DNA from: Folioceros fuciformis
Taxonomy: Eukaryota; Anthocerotophyta; Anthocerotopsida; Anthocerotales
Direction: 5' to 3'
DNA: 64,000 nucleotides
Assembly (NCBI GenBank): GCA_049999805.1
Contig: JBNGIO010005941.1
Location: 1 to 64,000, forward strand
Shown: positions 45,543 through 58,817 of the stretch, in pieces
Numbering within the stretch: position 1 is the stretch's first letter
How the letters are laid out: each line of letters opens with the position of its first letter
Program-made: the position numbers and the translations under genes
The notes under the pieces: generated by a model
Told to the model about the DNA's origin: nothing
Databases searched by the model: none
What the model saw: the letters and a program-made list of their open reading frames with translations, nothing else

Positions 45543-48500
45543 TCAGCCAAACTTCGTGCTATACAGACGCTTCAGACCAGGACAAACAGCCCGCATCCTT
45601 TCTGCAGCAACCTCAGAGATCTGTTCACCAGCAAATTCGACGTCAAGAATTATGGACGCCAGATTGTCAAACAGGGAAGCCGATACTCATCAGGCAAAAA
45701 GTGATCGGTCTAAAAGCGACTTGCCTTGGGGCAGTTTCTAACATCCAAAGTCTCCAGCAGGATGCACGCCTTAATGGCAGATTCCAAAACCCAGGGTTCG
45801 ATGCCGCAGGCCTGCAGGAGGGCAGCGTCTTTAAGAAACCAAGTTCAAACTTGCTCCAGACCTAGTTCTCAATACAGAGCCTTGACAATCTAGATGGCAA
45901 CAGCTGATGGGCAATACCTGAAGGTCCAATTTGGTCAGTCGAGGGCATTCAAGCTCCAGCTGAACCAACTGCACACAATTGCTGACGGAAATAGTTGCCA
46001 GGTTTAGAAGCAAAACAAAGACAGACTGCAGTGCAAGTAATCTTAGACCCAAACTCACCTTAACTTAAGTGATGTCAAGTTTGAACAGGCAAGATGAACC
46101 TCGCGGACATTGGTTAGCGAAAGGTCGATGGATGACAGGTATGGGCATGCAGATGATCGCAGCAGATTGACCTCACGAATATTTGAGCAACCCACACAGT
46201 TTAATGTCTGTAGCAGCCTTACAGGAGATCCTGGGATTTTCATCTCTGCGGAGACCAGATCCAGCTCCTCCACCTTCCGCCCTGTGCCGTCTTCGGAAGA
46301 AAACTCAAATGAATTAGGCGCATACCCTCCACGCCCACTTTTGACTGTCGCAGAATCTTTCCCGTACACAGCTGAGCCATCAGTACCACCAGGAGATCGA
46401 ATGCCTGGCTCCGAGGCTAGACCATGTTCAACCACTGCTTCCATACATGCAAGGGGGACCTCATTCATCACATCCGCAGCCAGCAAAGCTCTGGGGCTTT
46501 CTGCCTCCCCAGAAAAGTCATAAAACCCAGAAGCAGCCTCATCACAGAGTGACGCATCCTCCATGCCCACATCTTCTATAGGGGATGCAGTAATCATCCC
46601 GTCCTCAGGGATCAACCCTGTGCGGTGAGAAGTACTACCAACTGGAGAAGCAGATAGCTGTGTCCAGAGGAAGTCTGTAATCTGAGAGCATCCGTTGAGA
46701 CTCACATGCATCAACTGTGGGCAGTGAGCAAAGACCCCTTCAATTGCAGATCGTCCAAGACTACCGTAGGACAAGTCTAATTCTCGCAGCTCAGGAAGAG
46801 CCCTTCCCCCATGCAAAGCCTCTAACGCATTCTCACTTAGGTACTTGCAGGCATAAAGTATGAGCACCTGCAAGAATGAATCACAAATCAGCCAAGTAAG
46901 GTCCTCGGAACACACAGGCTTGTAAACACTGAAGAAAAGTTCACAATTTCACTTGCAGGCAAGGATTACAAAGGGACATACCTTCAGATGAGGACACGCT
47001 ACAAAGACTGGAGAGAGATCAGTCAGGAATGTATATGAGAGATCGAGTGTGGTCAAATGATGTAATTCCCTCAGGGAAAGAAGGCCCGCAGCGCCAACAG
47101 ATGGCCAAAATGACAACACCAGCTCCTGAATCTCAGGACAGGCCCGTGCAGCAGCAGCCAAGCAATCATCACCCAATTGACTGCAAGGAAGACGGAGGCA
47201 AAATTAAGAACGTGCAAATCTTCATAGCCCCCTGGTTGGAACAAATCCTTGCACTACCCCTACAGAAGCCCATAGGCCAATACATGGATTGAAGTAGGGA
47301 TGGACAGTTCCTAAACAAGAAAAAAAGGAATACTACCTGCAATATGTAGCATCCAATGATTGAAGTCGAGGGCAGCAGATTGCTGCTTGAGTCAAATCTC
47401 CGCATCCTTTCAGATCCAAGTTCGTCATCTGTGATGCCTCAATCTCCAGCGTTGTGAGATGTGGACAGATCCCTAGATTCAGTGACACCAAGCCCACCTG
47501 ACACCACAAATATTTCGGCCCGTATCAGCAAGTGTAGCTAAATGTGCACAACCATGTGATAATGCACAAATGCATGATATGGCATGAGATGCAGACTCCA
47601 AGGAAACAGAAATTGCGGGTAGGGGGAGGGTGGCATCCTACCGGTGAAAACGTTGCAGACAACAAGTGATCGCAACCCTCAAGTTGTAACTGCTGCAGAG
47701 CTGGACAGCCCAGTCGCAGACTGCACATGCCTCGACATCCAATCAATGACAAGAGGCGAAGCGAGGAGCTTGTAAGTGTCACATCTGTGAGGCCCTGCAA
47801 CAACGACACTGGTCAAGATGTATCCTGGACGCAAAAAATATTCACCAATCAAACAGAGCCGAAATTCTACCTCACAATTGTCCAATGTTAGAGAGTTCAG
47901 GGTAGGACACCCTCCACCATCACAGAAAATCTCACAGACAGAATTTGTCAGTGCTTCACACTCAGTCAAGTCGACCACCCGCAGCCACGGGCAGTTGAGG
48001 GCCAAGTGAGACAGACCCTGCTGCCGTTTAAGGTTAAGCTTCTGTAGTCAAGGCACACCAGAAAATCACTGTCACAAGTGCTCCATGAGCTACAGAAAAG
48101 CCATGACAACACAACAACATAACTCACAGAAGAATCCTACATATAGACTTACCTGCACAGAGTTTGAGGTCAAATCAATGCGGCTGAGGAGGGGACAGTT
48201 GTCCAGATCAAGCTTCGTTAGAGCAGGGCTGCGAAGAGTCAGCTCAGCGAACCTGAAAATCACGGGCTTGGCATCAGAAAGGCTCAGCTTTTCAGTCAAT
48301 ACATCATCCGACAATAAACAGCCCTTACTTGCGTGTATTTGTCAGGTTGATTGTGCTCAGTCGAGGAAGGTCAAGATTGACAGCAGTAAGAAAGCAGCAA
48401 AAGTCTAACTTCAAAGTCTGGACAACAATGCAAGCCCCCATGATAAGATGAACACATTTACACCCACATGAGAATCCAATAAATTGAGTTAATTTTCTTG

Positions 48501-50155
48501 CCAACCGCACAAGTAACATACTTAAAGGTCCAGAGTAGTTGAGTTAAGGGACTAACCTCCAGCATAAAACAATGTGAAAGGGCAGTCATTGAGGACGAAT
48601 TTATTCCTTCACAGTTCATGAGAGACAACTCCACTAGCATAGGCATCCGAACACCCTGCTCATATGAACACAAACAACAGAAGACTTGGCAGTATTGCTC
48701 CATCTACTTGATTCATGAAAAAGGGTGGTTAAGCTATACACACAATGTAGTTACCTCCAATGAAATGTTGGGACAATATGAAGCATTGAGGATTTTCAAG
48801 TTTCCACATGCAGCTGAGATCTCACGAAGAGTGTCATCGCTGACAAATGCACATTTTGAAATATCAAGATGTGCAAGGAGCGGGCATGACGTAGCTGCCA
48901 TCCGTAGACCAGCATCTGAAAGTTTATGACAGGCTGAGACATCCAACTTCACCAGCCGAGGGCAGTGCAGCTGTGCAGATGCTTGACTTGTACGATCAAG
49001 GTCCAACTCAACCAATTGTGGACACCTGAACACGCTGTCACAAATCAGTTCACAAAACTTCACAACAGAGTGCACAAAACAAACACAGCGCAGCCCCGCA
49101 TCTCACATGACACCATGAATATTACTCTTACCTGATAGCAATCCGCAACACTCTACATTTCTTGACCACGAGGTAGAGAAGGGAATCATGCCGCAACTGA
49201 ATTTCTTGCGCACCACCACTTCCCAACACAGAATCATGTATTTCGAGTTTTTCAAGGACAGTACAGTCCATCCCTAAAGCATAGAAAAACGCATCACTCA
49301 AGCAGCCTCCCCCCAGCTGCAGCTCTGTAAGGCCCCTGTTCATATCCAAGGCATTGGAGTGAGCAACCGGATGCACAGAGGAACCTTCAATGCATAACCT
49401 GTCTTCGCACTGGAAAGAAGGGGCGTACACACTGGAGCTGACCTCAATGAGCGCAAGGCATCCCTGACGAGATCCTCGTCAACACATGGAGCCCCGCTCA
49501 GATTCAAAGAAGTTGCTTTAGGGTACTTCCGACACAGACGAACAACTGTACTTTCCAACGAGAGAAAGCATGGTATCAAAGCCTCCACAACATGGACAAA
49601 ACAAACTTATCAAAGCGGTCACAAATTGACTGGAGCGGACCTTGCTCGTGGCTCACTTGACGATGCGCAAAATTCAAGGTCTTCCAGAAGGCATCATGAG
49701 AACTTGCGGACCGCCATTGTCTACACACTATGGCAGCACGACAAAGGGTGACGTGGTCCAAGAAAGAGAAAACCTGCAGGGACGACAGAAGAGCCTGAGA
49801 ACAACAAATGGCAACCTTGATCGAGGGGTAGACGTGGAGCATAGCATAGACCAGCACAAAAGGCCGCGGTCCGGGGCTGATAGACCTACGAAGGTACCTT
49901 TAGGAGCAAGTCATCAGTCAAGTCCATCCGAGCCTCATCGCTGTCGACGGCCGCACCGTCATCGGCACCATGACCATCGTCGCCATCGCCTGGAGTATCT
50001 GCATCCATAGGCTCATCCCCGCCGTCCCCGTCGGGTGACGCTGCTGGACGCTGCGAACTGGGTGCCGTTTGACCCCATCCCTCAGGACCTGAGCCGGAAT
50101 CAGTGGAGTGCGACGACGAAGAGGGTGACGAGCTGCCGTGCGCGTAACGCCTCAT
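45543..50155 (-). CDS. FBL15: F-box/LRR protein, SLOMO/FBL15 orthologue
   Basis: Sixteen exons in transcript order: 50155-49898, 49773-49641, 49545-49443, 49335-49132, 49025-48755, 48655-48557, 48417-48329, 48252-48153, 48041-47871, 47794-47642, 47497-47337, 47180-46982, 46867-46059, 45981-45918, 45811-45725, 45620-45543; 992 aa, all in phase. The F-box is DLTDDLLLK|VFSFLDHVTLCR with CRQWRSAS. About 20 leucine-rich repeats follow (TSCPLLAHLDISKCAFVSD; LDLSYTFLTDLSPVF), ending CPGLKRLY. An acidic low-complexity insert of about 120 residues sits between repeats in the 809-bp exon. By family knowledge it is the substrate receptor of an SCF ubiquitin ligase that acts on auxin transport at the plant shoot tip. 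Intron 15 is GC-AG. The frame stays open upstream of the chosen ATG to an acceptor at 50205, so the N-terminus may be longer. Confidence 0.94.
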
Positions 50156-51001
50156 CTTCCAAGCGCTGTCTGGAAGAAATCCACCCTCCTGCGCATGCCA
50201 TTCTCTGCAAAGTAGCAAACGCAGGCAGAAAAAAGGGAGGCCATGAGATCTCTCAGCACTACCACAAACACTTGGCAGTCGAGCTGGCTGCATGCAGTTC
50301 CCGCTTGCTGAAAAGGGACGGCGACGCAAAAAGGAGCAAACTGTGCGCAAGGCTAGCGAGAATTTGAGCTGCGAAGGCAGGCGGGTGGTGCGACACGAGG
50401 CATTGCAAGCAAAAGATTAAGCACAACAGGAAACAAGACAAAAGAATTGTATGTCCGGCAGTCCAAGAAACGTGCAGGAGGTAGAGTTGTCATACACAGG
50501 GACGGGTATTGGAATGCGCTTGGGACGCTTGTGGCTGATAATCTCACAAACATGTACAAAGGAGCCATGGGACCTGGCCAGCAAAAGGGGCGTCACCTCC
50601 GCCTCGTCAAGGTACGGAACAATTGAGAGGCTGCCCTCTTCCTGCGGTGATGAGAAAGAGGCAGGAAAGTGGCGAGCTGTAACGTCGTCCCGGCGTGCGT
50701 CATTGACCCTACTGACTTCCTTCCAGCGCATGGACAAGGGCGGCAGCAAAGGAGCTCGAGCACGAGGAAGGCGGGAAGCATTCGGCGGCAAAAACCCCTC
50801 CTCTGCCAGGCCACCCGAGAGAGCCGCAAAACCTACTGTTGCCACGGCCCTGGCCAAGCCCCGTCTTGTTCTGCGGACTCTGGTCCGGCTCTCCATAACC
50901 GGACTGGGCGCGGGCCCAACGCAGCACCGCCCATCATCTTCCCTCGCCGCATCGCTCCCGGACATGGTAGCTTGACCACCAACACCACACCACGGATCCA
51001 T
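50156..51001 (-). other. Likely FBL15 5' exon(s) or leader
   Basis: From 50204 down to 50156 the frame is open into FBL15 behind a good acceptor (CTACTTTGCAG). Farther up, an ATG near 50965 starts a frame beginning MSGSDAAREDDGRC and running to about 50715. I could not join the two in phase, so I leave this as probable transcribed sequence. Confidence 0.35.
50458..50616. repeat. Dispersed ~159-bp repeat, copy A
   Basis: Collinear with 58818-58976, from CAGTCCAAG to GTACG. Both contain GCAGGAGGTAGAGTT and TCACCTCCG(C/T)CTCGT. Read on the - strand both keep related peptide text (RIPxPVPV, NSTSC). Confidence 0.75.
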
Positions 51002-51461
51002 GGGTCACAAGGGGAGCTAGCGCGGGTGGAGGAGCTACATCGATCCACCCAACACTCTCGAAGAGGAGAGACCACAATCAGCATCAGAGAAGAGACATTG
51101 GTGCTGTCCAGGCACACAACCCCGCCCGTGCACAGCGAGCCACCGCGCGATGCCACTCCACCTATAAAGAAAAAGAAAACGGGGCGATTCGCGAATTCAC
51201 ATGCATAGGCGCAAGTGAGCTGATGAAGTGCAGCAGCATTATAAAGTCACTTCTTCTCGCTCAACCCTAGCCTGTGCCTACCCTACCATGCACCAAAGCC
51301 CACCCCTTGTACAAAGGTACCATGCATTGCATGTCTTTAGCCTTAGTGCTGTGTATCATGTCTCTAACCTTAGTGCAATGTATTGCTTGTCCCTTGTCTT
51401 GTATTGCATGTTTTTAGCTAAGACACTATTTTCAAAAGCTCATGGTGTAGATTGATATGAC

Positions 51462-51630
51462 AGAGAAGGAAAGTACTTGCGGTTGCTCTATTGAAGCTGG
51501 TATGGGAAGAAAGTACTTGTGGTTGCTCTATTGAAGTTGGCACAGAGAAGAAAGTACTTGTGGCTGCTCTATTGAAGTTGGCACAGAGAAGAAAGTACTT
51601 GTAGTTGCTCTATTGAAGCTGGCACATATC
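51462..51630. repeat. 41-bp minisatellite, four copies
   Basis: AAGTACTTG starts at 51471, 51511, 51552 and 51593, each followed by TTGCTCTATTGAAG or a close variant. Confidence 0.85.
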
Positions 51631-51849
51631 TGGTGCGTGATGACGAGGATTTGGTGACGGACGCGGTGGTTACAAACCAACTTTTTAAATCTTTTTCACT
51701 AACCAACCATCCCTCTTTCTGCTAGTCCTTTGCTACTACAAAGAGTTGTAGAGTTGTTTGTTATGCTAGTGTTCTGTCCTAGCTTACATGCTACTAGATT
51801 GTCCTAGCCTTTGAGTTCTCATACTCTTACTAATGCTATGCTAGATTCA

Positions 51850-53050
51850 ATTTGTTAAGCTAATATATTGTGTTGTGCGTTCCCATACTCTTACATGTTA
51901 CTAGATTTTTCCTCAAGAAGTAACTTCGAGTTTGTAAATGTACTATTTTGTTTGTTTCCGAACTCTTTTCTCCAAAAGCATTCTGAGTTTGATATTGTAC
52001 TGTTTTGTGTGTTCATGAACTCTTACATGTTGCATGTTAGATTCTTCCTTGAGGAGTCATCTGAAGTTATTCCTGTACTATTTTGTTTGTTCCTGAACTT
52101 TTTCCTCCAAAAGCGTTCTGAGTTTGATGTTGTACTGTTTTGTGTGTTCACGGACTCTTACTTGTTGCACGTTAGATTCTTCCTTGAGGAGTGTTCTGAA
52201 GTTGTTCCTGTACTATTATTACATGCATTCCCGAACTCTTACATGCTATTGGATCTTTCCTCCAAAAGCCTTCTGAAGTTTGACATTGTGTTTGTGTTCA
52301 CGGACTGTTACACACGTTGCTAGATGTTTCCTCCAAAAATGTCCTGAAGTTTGTTATTGTACCATTTTGTGTGTTCTTACACGTTGCTAGATGTTTCCTA
52401 TAAAAGCGACCTCAAGTTTGTTATTGTACAATTCTATGTGTTCTTGCAGTCTTACACGTTGCTAGAAGTTTGTTATTGTACTATTCTGTATGTTTCTGTA
52501 TGTTCTTGGACTCTTACACGTTGCTAGAAGTTTGTCTTTGTACTATTCTGTTTGTTCCTGGATTCTTACATGTTGCTAGATTTTTCCTCCAAAAGTGTTT
52601 TGACGTTTGTATTGTACTATTCTTGTGTGCTCCATGACTCTGATATGCAGCTAGATTTTTCCTCCCAAAGCATTTTGAAGTCTGTATTGTACTATTCTTG
52701 TGTGCTCCAGGACTCTCATATGCTGCTAGATTTTTCCCTCAAGAGCATTGTAAAGTTTGTTACTGTACTATTCTTGTGTGCTCCATGACTTTGATATACT
52801 ACTAGATTTTTCCCTCAAGAGTAGTATAAAGTTTGCTATTGTACTATTCTTGTGTGTTCTAGAACTCTATACTCCTAGATTTTTCCCTCAACAACATTAT
52901 AAAGTTTGTTGTTGTTTTGTTGGTGTGTTCCGGACTCTTACATGCTCTTGGATTGTTTCTCAAGATTAAGTTCATTCTAGAGTTTGTTATTGTACTATTC
53001 AATGTGTCTCGGACTCTCACATGTTCCTACATTTTTCCTCAAGAACAAAT
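51850..53050. repeat. Tandem array of ~70-75-bp units, about 15 copies
   Basis: The unit contains CTTACATGTTGCTAGATTTT, CCTCCAAAAG, TTCTGAAGTTTG and TTGTACTATTTTGTGTGTTC. It can be followed continuously through the region with substitutions and small deletions, and is more homogeneous from about 52590 on. The short frames inside are products of the repeat. Confidence 0.85.
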
Positions 53051-53137
53051 TATACGGAGAAAAATAGATCGTGGCCAGCATTGCAGGGTACATTGTACGT
53101 GGGTTGAAGGAAGGTGGAAGGAAGGTGTCAGTCGCTA

Positions 53138-53340
53138 GGGAAGAATGCTTTCTACTTGGTGATCTTAGGGAAGAATCCTTTCTACTTGGTGATCTTACAG
53201 AGCAAATTCTCAAAATGACTAAGTACCACACATGGAATCTACCTTATTCTATTAGTTAGTAACAAAGTTGGATTTAGTGCTTAACCTTTCCAAGCTGGAT
53301 GGACTGGTTTAACCTTTCCAAGCTAGATGGACTAGTTTTC
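53138..53340. repeat. Two small tandem duplications
   Basis: A 30-bp unit AGGGAAGAATGCTTTCTACT... is doubled at 53138-53197. A ~28-bp unit AACCTTTCCAAGCTGGATGG is doubled near 53283-53338. Confidence 0.75.
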
Positions 53341-56036
53341 TTCTTTACGACATAGAGAGCTTTTCTACTTGCTGTGCTAAACTTCATCCATGCTAAAAAC
53401 ACATGATTCAATCAGGCCTTGTAAATGCATAAGGGGAACCAATCCTATTTTTCAGAGAACATGAATCCTATAGGCAGTCATCCTAAACAACAGGAATTTA
53501 ATCAAACAGGGGCAATGACCAGAACGGCGTAGAACATGACGCGCTTTCAGTCCAGGTCCAAGTTTGAGACGAGGGATGCAGGAGCATATGATATGACTAA
53601 TCAGACGATTGAAAGCGAAGACAGAAAGGCAGTTCTGCTGGGCTTCAGCCCCAGGCGCCGACCCTCGCGCAGGGGAAAGGATGAAAGATCCCGGCGGGAA
53701 TCCCAGGTGACCTGAAACTGTCTTGTTGTCTGGGCGGCGGGTCATGTGGTGCGTCGGGCACGAGGCACACATGTCGGTCATTCTTATTTTCTCCACACAA
53801 AATCTCCACTGCAGCGAACCGCGCTTCCGCTGCGCGGCACCTCAAACTGAAGGACAGGAGCGAGAGTCGAGTACGTGCCACCTCGCTCACTGTCGGATGA
53901 CGCCCATCGCACGGCTGAAAGCAGCCACGCAATGTGACGACAGTGGTGTACTTTAAGGCATGAAGCGCCCACCAATGCCACTGCCAGGTCTGCTTCTCTG
54001 GGCGGAGTCACAGGTTACCCGGCTTCTGTGGGCACTGTGTACTCGACTTCTGTGCAAACGCTCTCCAACAGTACAGTGGCACGCTGAAAGCCCAAGAGAC
54101 TGGTTAGGGACCCGCAGAAAGCCCAAGAGACGAGTGGGAATTTTCTAGAGAAGCAATGCGACAGAGGGCCTTTGTGCTTGTGCAGGGAAAAAGTTCTCTC
54201 AGTCAGGGAGTGTGCGTAAGGTCGTGCGTGTCCTACGTGCAGCAACGCTCTGTTGACCACCCTAACCCTAACCCCAGCACCGTCTAGCGGAACTGGTGGT
54301 AGCCATCGTACTGACAAGGTTCGCAAGTGTCATGGCAGCACGGACCACGTCAGGTACACCCACTGAAAAGGTTGGATGCACACGTCAAGTTTCACACCAC
54401 AAGCAATGCTGGTAGACTTTGGACGACGTGAGTGAGGTTGAGGTGAGGGCGACGTGAATGAGGTTGAGGGGAGGGCAACACTCACGCATTTTTGCAACAA
54501 AGTTTACTCCACAGGGATCTGGACTTGGCCGTCTGCACCTGGCTCACCGATTGGGCCAAGGTTTCGGACCAGTGAGATCGCTGTTAAGTACAACTCTCCG
54601 GCTAAGTTCTGTCAATAGCTTTCAACAGCAACAAACCTCACCAATCTGACATGACATACCTTGTGGCTTGCCCATTGCAACGTGAGGGGGACTGGACGAT
54701 GGCCACACACACAGTGAACAGTGGAGAGAAATTCTCGTAGACTCCAGGACGAGGAAACGAGCAATCGTCTTTAGGTCCATGTAGGAAACTCCTAGCACAG
54801 AACCTTGAGCTTAAAGACACGAAAGGGGCAGTGCTAGACAACGACAAATGCTCCAGTGCCTTTCAGCAGCGCAAACTGTAACTAACAAACCTCCGGAACT
54901 ACTATGGATGTCCCACAGTATGTCTCGCAAACTCACCAAGTGCAGCTCGAAGAGTTCTTGAAAGTCAGCAGTGGACAAGCATCGCTCAACATCAGACAGG
55001 AGGGATTAGTGACACAGAATCGATGCCTACCCTGGCAGGAAAGACGGAGTGGATGGTGTCAAGGCAGGTAGTTACAAAATGCTGCAGCAACCTACTGCTT
55101 TCGCAGATGCCTGTATATGACCATTTCCCATTTAGACCACATTCGCCGGAACACGGATAGTGTAGTAGCCATCTGTAGTTACCAGATTCAGTCTAGGGAT
55201 GTAGTCTGACGATGAAGTCAGAGAGCCAGAGACGGATGTACAAGACGACAAGGCATCCCACTCCCAGACACTCAGCAGGACAACTTTGCGAGCTCACCTC
55301 GAAGTTCTTCTACTCCTTCTCCGAGAACGGGTTCCTGACCATGTGAAACTCGGAGAGTTTCTACATGGAGAAAACCAGTAATTTTGTCCACAGCCCGTCC
55401 AACAGAGTTCGTTGCACTGATTGTTCCGAGACAACGGGCTTCGTCTCAGTATCTGCCCTCCCTCAGACGTTGATCGCAGTCAGGCTGAAAACACTCCAGC
55501 CGGCGTGAAGCGCAAATCTCCGAAGACATGCTCGAAAGGAAACTCAATCTTCGTGTCGACCGCTGGTGCACCACCAGGCTAGCTTTCTGTGGACGTGGAT
55601 ACCTCTACCGGAGATGCCACGCTCTGTCTCAGAACAGGAGTAGGTCTCGAACTGGAAACCTGTAGCTAAGTCCATTCATTGGACTGAGACCCAGTTACAG
55701 CGGCGGACAGAGCAAGCAGCAACAGGCAGGCACTCAGGATCAGTCACATGGTGCGGTAGTTCCAAGTCCCAAGGAAACAGTGGACAATCGATCTTTCGCA
55801 GGAACATACGATGTTCGCGTACCCTAGACTATATATGTATCGATGAGCAGAGCCGATCTGGTGGACAATCCGGCTGGACGGACATACCATTCTAGCCTTG
55901 TATATGTGTATTGCAGTCTGATTGAGCACCTCACGGTGCATTCTTGAGACAGTGGCAAAGGCCTGACGGAAAAGTGCAGCGGGAAAAGTGGATGTGGTTC
56001 TTGCGTCTCGAGGTTTGAGGATTTGTATCTGTAAAT
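53341..56036. other. Intergenic region without a supported gene
   Basis: Short frames only; between about 54850 and 55740 there is almost no frame over 60 codons on either strand. CCCTAACCCTAACCCC at 54260-54275 is a short telomere-like string. Introns or UTRs of an unrecognised gene cannot be excluded. Confidence 0.4.
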
Positions 56037-58075
56037 ATGGCGGATCCGGAGAAGGACGAGATTGAAGAAGAAGTGGAAGCCATGGAAGCTGTGTATGGAG
56101 TCAATTGCAAAGTGGTGGACAGATGGCCGCATCAGCTGAAAATTTTGCTTACCCCCAACACTGCGGATGATACTTCTGTTCAGGTCTGACTTCTGTTTGC
56201 TCCCTGCAACCGGTATATGTGGTTGAGCCACGATCTCAGAGAGTGCTGTGTTTTTATTCCCGTGTGCAGTTTGTTCAAGTTGTGCTTGTGCTCACAGCGG
56301 GTGAGCAGGTAGACCACTAAGGAGTTAGTCTCTCCTCACGGCTGAGTTATCGCAGTCGGTGAGAGTTCCATGTCGATTTCTTCATCGGTGCAAATTGGGC
56401 TAACCTTGCTGCTTTTGATGCAGTATCCCAAAATGCCACCAGAAATTGAACTGGAAGATGCTAAAGGATTGGATGATGAAAGGCAGGTAGAGTTGCTGTC
56501 CACTTTGAGAACAAAGGCGGCTGAGCTAGTCAACGAGCCTATGTTGGTATCTCTTTGTGAGGTAGACTCTCCTGAACTCCGACTTTGTACCTGATTGGGT
56601 GATGAAAGATTAGTCTGTGACACATGTTCTGATTCACCTCACGTGTCAGTTGTGACGAAGGACCTGTCTGTGTCATGTGTGTTCTCCTTCCCTTGCACTG
56701 TGTATGCTTACGTTCATTTGCTTCTGAAGGATGGGGTTGTACGACACACTTTTCACTTGTCCTTGCACTGTATCTGCTCACTGTTGCACGCTTTCTGTTT
56801 CTTACCTGAGACCTCCTCCTGGCTGGAGGTTCTGCAGAGTGCAGCTGAACCCTGCGCAGCTTTCTGGCATTGAGAGCTGTTGGCTGTGGTGCAGCATTTT
56901 GGTTATGAGGTTTTGGATGTGTATCTCCTGAGAATGTCTGTGCAAACCATGAGGTCCCTAGTAACTCACTGGGTGCTGGCTGTGGTGAAAGACTTGAGAT
57001 TTGTAATTGCGTGAAATCCCAACTGGATGAATATTTTGCAGAATTCATCACAGAAATGTTAACGGTTGACATTTTTTTTGCAGGCTGCCAAGGATGTCCT
57101 TACGGGCATGAACTTTCCTGACGGCGACTGTTGCTTGTGTCTATATCCCTTTGTGTTGGAGGCGCACAAACCATTTTATAAGCTAAACACGTGTTTCCAT
57201 TGCTTTCATAGGTTTTGGTCTTTCGTCCTTTGGAGCTCATGATGCTAACTTTCCTTTCCTTCACAGTCTTACACCTTCATAGAATTGGATTTGTAGTGAA
57301 TGCCTTGCAAGGTGGTTTCGCTTTAAAACTGTAGGCGGAGAGTCAACTGCCGAAATATCACAGGGACCATCACTTGCAGCGAATTCCGTCAGCCGCCAAG
57401 GGTACTTTTGATGGTCATGTTGATTGTGTTTCCAGATTAACTTGCAAGTAGCAAGGGTCCTGTCTGCGAGGTTTTCGAGAGGTTTCTTTGTTGTTCTGAT
57501 CCTGTAGTGCGTTGGGGCAGACTTCAGGAACCTCAACCTTTCTCTTGTCCAATATGCCGCAGTCGCATAAATGTGGATGACATCTCACACGTGATGGAGT
57601 TTCCTACCACGGAAGAGGTTTGGGATCTCCTTAAACCTTAATGGCGGGTTTTGATTTCCGCGTCTAAAGTTGAATCCCTTAAGTCATTTGTGATGCTTGA
57701 TCATTGTAGTTATCAATTTCTTAGATGGGCTAGTCGCGGCTCTTTCTCCTCCTGGGGGCTTAAGAGTCTAGGACGCTGAATTCGACACTCCTCTTGTATC
57801 ATGGCAGGTGTTTTTACTGAACGGCTACTTATCATGCGATGACGGTCCTGCAGGAAGCTGATGTTCAAGTAGATATGGCTTTTTTTCACTCCGAGGAGGA
57901 AGTCCACCGGAAAGCTGAATTTGCCACCCAATTTGAAGCGCAGAGAGCTCGTGGAGGTATCATTGAGTTAGAACATGAGCAAAAGGCCAGGGTGGTCCGG
58001 AACCTGTTCCAAGCAAGTATGTTGAGTGATAATTCGCAAGTGGAACAGTACAGACTCAGGAGCAACAGAACCTGA
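56037..58075 (+). CDS. RWD-RING E3 ubiquitin ligase, RNF25-like
   Basis: Seven exons: 56037-56183, 56270-56308, 56424-56561, 57084-57211, 57297-57401, 57521-57617, 57854-58075, in phase, 291 aa. The first three exons encode an RWD domain (EEEVEAMEAVYG, FVQVVLVLTAGEQYPKMPPE, GLDDERQ), a fold shared with ubiquitin-conjugating enzymes. A RING follows: DCCLCLYPF, LNTCFHCFHRSECLARWF and FSCPICRSRI hold the eight ligands, with a ~30-residue insert before the last Cys pair. By homology to RNF25/AO7 it should load ubiquitin from E2 enzymes onto unknown substrates. The last exon is uncertain: a donor at CAAGCA|GTATGT and another short exon would give a different tail. Confidence 0.87.
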
Positions 58076-58817
58076 TCCATGTGCTCAGCAGCCCAAGTCA
58101 ATGACAAGTAGTGGTCGGAGGCCCGCAAGGCTGATATAGCCCAGGGGGAAGCAATTGGCATAAGCGGGCCCCACAGTGGGTTCCATCATGTTGTCTGTCT
58201 GGAATCCTAACGAGACAAAAGGTCCCATCGTGCCCACTGTAAATCGAATCGAGTGCAAAGGTATTGTATTCCTCGTCTCAAATAGCTTATTCCTTGTGGC
58301 AACGAAGGTTGGTGACGCCTGTTTTCACACCCATACGACAGCCTTACGTAGGCTCATGTTGTGTGCAGGCTCAGGTCCGGTGGCACATGGATTCCTAGAA
58401 ACATGCCCACTGTTCCGGCTGTTGCTGGCAACTGGGTAACAAAGAAAGCATGTAACTGTCGCTCTATCATTCTGGTCATCTGCCCTCGCTACAATGCCGG
58501 CTCATGAAACGTTCCTGCCAATGCACTGTCCTCATTTCTGATTGACTGTTCTTGGATGTCAGGCCTGGAGTGGCTTCTGAGGAAAGCAGTTGTTTTGTTG
58601 GGTACCCGTCGTTGAAAGCTTGTCATCGCAGTTGGTAGTCGAGACAGACAGCTCTACGATATCGACAGCCATGAACACCTATTTCCGATAACAAATAGTG
58701 TATATTCCCAGACTCGGCCTGCGTTTTGCTGGACAACCTCTCTTCCGTGCCCGAGTTCGTGAACGAAATTGTCGACACGAGTGATGGCGTGCAAATGAAT
58801 GCATTGTGCATCTTGCA

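Noticed and set aside
50417-51001. 194-codon - strand frame as a separate gene
   Set aside because: It is continuous through a dispersed repeat and lies just upstream of FBL15, so a leader or 5' exon is more likely.
54260-54275. Interstitial telomere repeat
   Set aside because: Only about two and a half units of CCCTAA, too short to mean a fusion point.
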